DNA from: Synergistaceae bacterium
GTDB lineage: Bacteria; Synergistota; Synergistia; Synergistales; Aminobacteriaceae
NCBI GenBank assembly: GCA_022837505.1
Contig: JALHFZ010000005.1
Location: forward strand, 60,011-105,500
Direction: 5' to 3'
Length of the DNA stretch: 45,490 bases
Shown: piece after piece, positions 42,325 through 45,490 of the stretch
How the letters are laid out: every line of letters begins with the position of its first letter
How positions within the stretch are numbered: the stretch's first letter is position 1
Made by a program: the position numbers and the translations under genes
The notes under the pieces: generated by a model
What the model saw: only the letters and a program-made list of their open reading frames with translations
Databases searched by the model: none
What the model was told of the DNA's origin: nothing

Positions 42325-43919
42325 CATCCAGAAGAAGCAGAAGAAAAAAAACGACTGCCCCCCGGCCGGAGGTATCGCCGGAGGAGCACAAACCCCTGGA
42401 ACATACCGGCACGGACGCTGCGGAGATCCAGTCCCGGAAGATCATCGCCAACTGCCTTGAACCCGAGGAGACACGGGTTGCCATCATAGAGGACGGCCGG
42501 CTGTCGGAGCTCTACGTGGAAAGAATGTGGGAACGGCAGAAGGCGGGGGAGATTTACAAGGCCCGGGTTGAAAGCGTCCTGCCGGGAATCCACGCAGCCT
42601 TCGTCAACCTGGGGGACGGCAGAAACGCCTTCCTCTATCTCAACGACGCCGGGGGGCTTGACCTTCAGCCAAACCAGGAGATCCTCGTTCAGGTCACGAA
42701 GACCGCCCGGAAAAACAAGGGGGCCAGGGTGACCTCCCGGATCTCCCTTCCCGGACGCTACGCGGTGCTCGTCCCCCACGGCAGGGAATCGGGGGTTTCA
42801 AAACGGATCACCGACGACCACGAGCGCAAGAGGCTCAAGGGGATCGCCCGAAAACTCCGGGGAGAGGACTACGGGATCATCCTCCGGACCGCATCGGAGG
42901 GGGCGGATGAAGAGGCCCTCGCCCATGATGTGGAGACCCTCCTCGCCCTCTGGCGGGACATCGAGCATCATGAAAAAATTCAAAGCGCCCCCTGCCTTCT
43001 CTACCGGGACCTCGGCCTTCTCGGCCGGGTCCTCCGGGACGAACTGACCCGGTCGGTCTGCGAGATCATCGTGGACGGAGAGGAGGAGTACGCCAATGTA
43101 ACGGGGTGCCTTTCCGCCCTCTGTCCGGGCCCCCTCCCTGAAGTAACCCTCTACCGGGGGACGAACCCTCTCTTCGAATTCTACGGTATCGAAAAGGAGA
43201 TCGACGCAGCCCTCGAGAGGAAGGTATGGCTCCCCTCCGGAGCCTATCTCGTCATCGACTACACTGAGGCGCTCACGGTCATCGACGTGAACACCGGGAA
43301 GTTCGTGGGCAAGACCGATCTGCGCCATACCGTCCTCGACACGAACCTGGAGGCCGCAGGGGAAATCGCCCGGCAGCTCAGGCTCCGGGCCATAGGGGGG
43401 ATCGTGGTGATCGACTTTATAGATATGGATCACTCCGAGGACAGGGAGAAGCTGCTTGAACGCCTTGAAGAGGTCTTTCTTACCGACAGGTACCGGGCCA
43501 GGGTCTTCGGAGTCTCCCGCCTCGGCCTCGTGGAGATCACCCGGAAGCGGGCCCGGCCGGATATACGCACCACCCTCACCCGCAGCTGCCCCTTCTGCGG
43601 CGGCACGGGGATGGTCTACCGGGAGGACACCATCTCCATGACCATAAAGCGTTTCCTGAGAAAGGTGTCCGGGGCGAACAAATCAGAGGCCCTTCTTCTC
43701 GAGACCAACCCCGTGGTGGCGTCCTACATCCGCGAGACCTATCTCTCCCTGTGGGAGGAGGAGCTCGGACGGCGGATCTTCCTGGCCGCCGTGCCGGATT
43801 TCCCCTGGAGCAAATACCGCCTCGATGCCCAGGGAGAGCTCGGACAGATCGAACGGCGCATTGAACAAATTGAAAAATGGGAGGCCCCCCTCGTTGTTTA
43901 TCGAACGGCTTCATCTTAA
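42321..43919 (+). CDS. rng: Ribonuclease E/G family endoribonuclease
   Basis: 532 residues, RNase G-sized. It processes 16S rRNA ends and decays mRNA. S1 domain: IYKARVESVLPGIHAAFVNLG (about 76-96). Catalytic Asp322 in IDVNTGKF and Asp365 in VIDFIDM bind Mg, and the zinc-link CPFC (423-426) allows dimerisation. There is a basic, disordered N-terminal stretch (MTSRRSRRKKTTAP). The long C-terminal degradosome scaffold of RNase E is missing. Start chosen at the ATGA overlap after AAGGAGAAG; the open frame upstream was rejected. rplU, the usual next gene, is replaced by smc. Confidence 0.94.
   Translation: MTSRRSRRKKTTAPRPEVSPEEHKPLEHTGTDAAEIQSRKIIANCLEPEETRVAIIEDGRLSELYVERMWERQKAGEIYKARVESVLPGIHAAFVNLGDGRNAFLYLNDAGGLDLQPNQEILVQVTKTARKNKGARVTSRISLPGRYAVLVPHGRESGVSKRITDDHERKRLKGIARKLRGEDYGIILRTASEGADEEALAHDVETLLALWRDIEHHEKIQSAPCLLYRDLGLLGRVLRDELTRSVCEIIVDGEEEYANVTGCLSALCPGPLPEVTLYRGTNPLFEFYGIEKEIDAALERKVWLPSGAYLVIDYTEALTVIDVNTGKFVGKTDLRHTVLDTNLEAAGEIARQLRLRAIGGIVVIDFIDMDHSEDREKLLERLEEVFLTDRYRARVFGVSRLGLVEITRKRARPDIRTTLTRSCPFCGGTGMVYREDTISMTIKRFLRKVSGANKSEALLLETNPVVASYIRETYLSLWEEELGRRIFLAAVPDFPWSKYRLDAQGELGQIERRIEQIEKWEAPLVVYRTASS
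43879..43884 (+). promoter_or_regulatory. Ribosome binding site deciding the smc TTG start
   Basis: GGGAGG inside the rng 3' end, 9 bases before TTG 43894. Confidence 0.65.
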
Positions 43920-45490
43920 GGGGTTCAAAAGCTTCGGATCAGCCTCCGAACTGTTTTTTTCTCCCGGCCTCACCGCCATCGTCGGCCCCAACGGAAGCGG
44001 AAAGAGCAACCTCCTCGATGCCCTCCGGTGGGTCCTCGGCGACGGCAGCGCCCTCCGGCTGCGCATCGCCCGGCAGGGGGACCTTCTCTTTTCCGGAAGC
44101 CCGAGCCTCCCCCCCGCTTCCCGGGCGGAAGTCACCCTCTCCCTCCGGAAGGACGACCGGGAGGGCTCCCCGGGATGTCTTCTTAAACGCATCTATTCGG
44201 AGGATTCAGGGACCGTCCTCACGGTGGACGGCCTGAGGATGCGCCTGTCCGATCTTGACGGAGTGAAGCGCCTCTGGCATCTCGAGGGGGACCAGTTCGC
44301 CTTCATAGGCCAGGGGGAGATCGCCGACACCATCCATCACCGCCCCGCCCAGAGAAGGGCCCATCTCGAGGTCCTCTTCGGAATCGACCAGTACAGAAAG
44401 AAGAGAAACGAGTCCCTGGTGAGGCTGAGCGCTGCCGGTGAGGAGAACCGCCGCCTTGATGCCCTCCTGGCTGAACTCACCCTCCGCAGGGACTTCCTCG
44501 CTCCGGCGGCGGAGATCGCCCGCAGAGCCCGTTCCCTCACGGATGAACTTGAGGAGAAAAGGAGGACGGCCTATTTCCACCGGCGGTTCCTCCTCGAGGA
44601 GGAGCAGAAGACCCTCGGAGAGGAGATCTCCCTCCTCGAAGAAAGGGCAGGGCAAAAATCCCGGTGGAAAGAGCTGTGGGAGAAAATGGGCGCCCGGTCC
44701 CTCGCCCGCAGGGGAGCTCTGGAAGAGAAAATCGAAGCCCTTCGGGGCGAGCGGGAGGAACTCCTCACCCGGAGGGCCGCTCTGCAGCGGAACTGCTTCG
44801 CTGCGGCGTCCTCCGTGCGGGAGATCAGGGACCGCCTGGAGGCCCTGGGGAGGGAGGGGGAGGATCTCTCGGAAAAGATCCGCCTCCGGGAGGCGGAGGC
44901 CTCCGTCCTTCTCGGCGAGGAGGAGGAGCTGGCCCGGGAGCATTCCGCCCTCCGGGAGGAGTGCGGCGTCCTGCGGAAATCCTGGGAGGAGCATTTCGCC
45001 CGTCTCGAGGAGGGGCGGATCCGCAGAAAAAAACGCCTCGATGCCCTCTCAGCCCTCCTGGCGGAGAAGGAGATCCTCGCCTCGAAACTGCAGTCGAAGG
45101 AGGCCGTGGAGAAAAACTGCGCAGCGGATCTCTTCTCGGCGGAGGAGGCGGCAGAATCCCTCGGAAAAACCGGAGACTCCCTGAGGGAAAAGCTCAGAAT
45201 TGCCGGAGAAGGGGAGGAAAGGGCCAGGGAGCGCCACGGGACCTCCCTCGCCCGATGCCGCACCACCGCTTCTCTACTGCAGCAGGGCAAAAAAGAAAGG
45301 ACTGCCCTTGAGCGGACCCTTGAGGATCTTAAAAATGCCCAGACCGCCCTCTCCCCTGAGCCGGTGCGGGTTCTGATATCGGCTTCCCGCCTCGGAAAGC
45401 TCCCCTTCCCCGTCCGGGCGGCCGCCGAGGCCTTCACCTGCCCTCCCGAATTCACCCTTGCCCTCGAATCCTGGCTCGGCGGAAGGCAAT
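43894..45490 (+). CDS. smc: Chromosome segregation protein SMC (3' end outside window)
   Basis: 532 codons, open to the window edge with no stop. SMC rings compact and separate the chromosome with ScpA and ScpB. N-terminal MFIERLHLKGFKSF, Walker A GPNGSGKSN (31-39), RWVLGD, and the Q-loop FIGQGEI are intact. About residues 170-500 are a Glu/Arg/Leu-rich coiled coil, and ALESWLGGRQ at the edge is the beginning of the hinge. The start is TTG, 26 bases inside rng, supported by GGGAGG 9 bases upstream and by the exact family N-terminus. The signature motif and Walker B lie beyond the window. Coupled to rng by overlap. Confidence 0.93.
   Translation, partial: MFIERLHLKGFKSFGSASELFFSPGLTAIVGPNGSGKSNLLDALRWVLGDGSALRLRIARQGDLLFSGSPSLPPASRAEVTLSLRKDDREGSPGCLLKRIYSEDSGTVLTVDGLRMRLSDLDGVKRLWHLEGDQFAFIGQGEIADTIHHRPAQRRAHLEVLFGIDQYRKKRNESLVRLSAAGEENRRLDALLAELTLRRDFLAPAAEIARRARSLTDELEEKRRTAYFHRRFLLEEEQKTLGEEISLLEERAGQKSRWKELWEKMGARSLARRGALEEKIEALRGEREELLTRRAALQRNCFAAASSVREIRDRLEALGREGEDLSEKIRLREAEASVLLGEEEELAREHSALREECGVLRKSWEEHFARLEEGRIRRKKRLDALSALLAEKEILASKLQSKEAVEKNCAADLFSAEEAAESLGKTGDSLREKLRIAGEGEERARERHGTSLARCRTTASLLQQGKKERTALERTLEDLKNAQTALSPEPVRVLISASRLGKLPFPVRAAAEAFTCPPEFTLALESWLGGRQ

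Overview
Organism. The window is GC-rich and densely coded, with 43 protein-coding genes (two cut by the window edges). All but one lie on the + strand, and many overlap by ATGA. LptA/LptB export machinery indicates a diderm (Gram-negative) cell. Much of the gene order (rel-dtd-MBL, radC-mreBCD-mrdA-minCDE-rodA, radical SAM-DUF2344-rng) is the arrangement familiar from Clostridia. A diderm with Clostridia-like gene order, a membrane pyrophosphatase and an orphan HycI-type hydrogenase protease fits the phylum Synergistota best. That assignment is inference from content, not a computed placement. No tRNA, rRNA, CRISPR array, insertion sequence or phage gene was seen, and no gene-free stretch exceeds 200 bases.

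Layout. 1-3000: 3' part of a homoserine kinase fused to an aspartokinase-type ACT pair, then lptA-lptB. 2973-3443: the lone minus-strand gene, a HycI-like hydrogenase maturation protease. 3501-6645: murJ, an exported protein of unknown function and tsaD, joined by ATGA overlaps. 6738-8886: the groES-groEL unit with a sigma-A promoter, a CIRCE operator and a perfect terminator. 8966-12297: guaA, an AI-2E family membrane protein and mobB. 12321-14432: hppA with its own strong promoter, leader hairpin and terminator. 14458-18994: dnaG, then a new promoter ahead of rqcP-eno-ridA-rex. 18999-21871: yajC-secD-secF, ending in a terminator. 21883-26168: a trehalose cluster (DUF5752 protein, treT, otsB, otsA) with its own promoter. 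26193-31827: a structured leader followed by lapA-recJ-rel-dtd-MBL hydrolase. 31832-39627: radC and the shape/division block mreB-mreC-mreD-mrdA-minC-minD-minE-rodA. 39628-45490: a 115-base leader, then radical SAM-DUF2344-rng and the 5' part of smc.

How the genes work together. Most of the window is housekeeping: envelope lipid transport (LptAB), lipid II flipping and wall elongation (MurJ, MrdA, RodA, MreBCD), septum placement (MinCDE), Sec export (YajC-SecDF), protein folding (GroESL), tRNA quality control and modification (Dtd, TsaD), ribosome rescue (RqcP), replication and repair (DnaG, RecJ, RadC, SMC) and stringent response (Rel). Accessory or unusual parts are the ThrB-ACT fusion, the trehalose operon that carries two separate synthesis routes plus a DUF5752 protein, the orphan hydrogenase protease, and two structured untranslated leaders (upstream of lapA and of the radical SAM gene). 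I did not find a clear new defence or mobile system. The strongest candidates for undescribed biology are the DUF5752-trehalose operon, the ThrB-ACT fusion and the two leaders.
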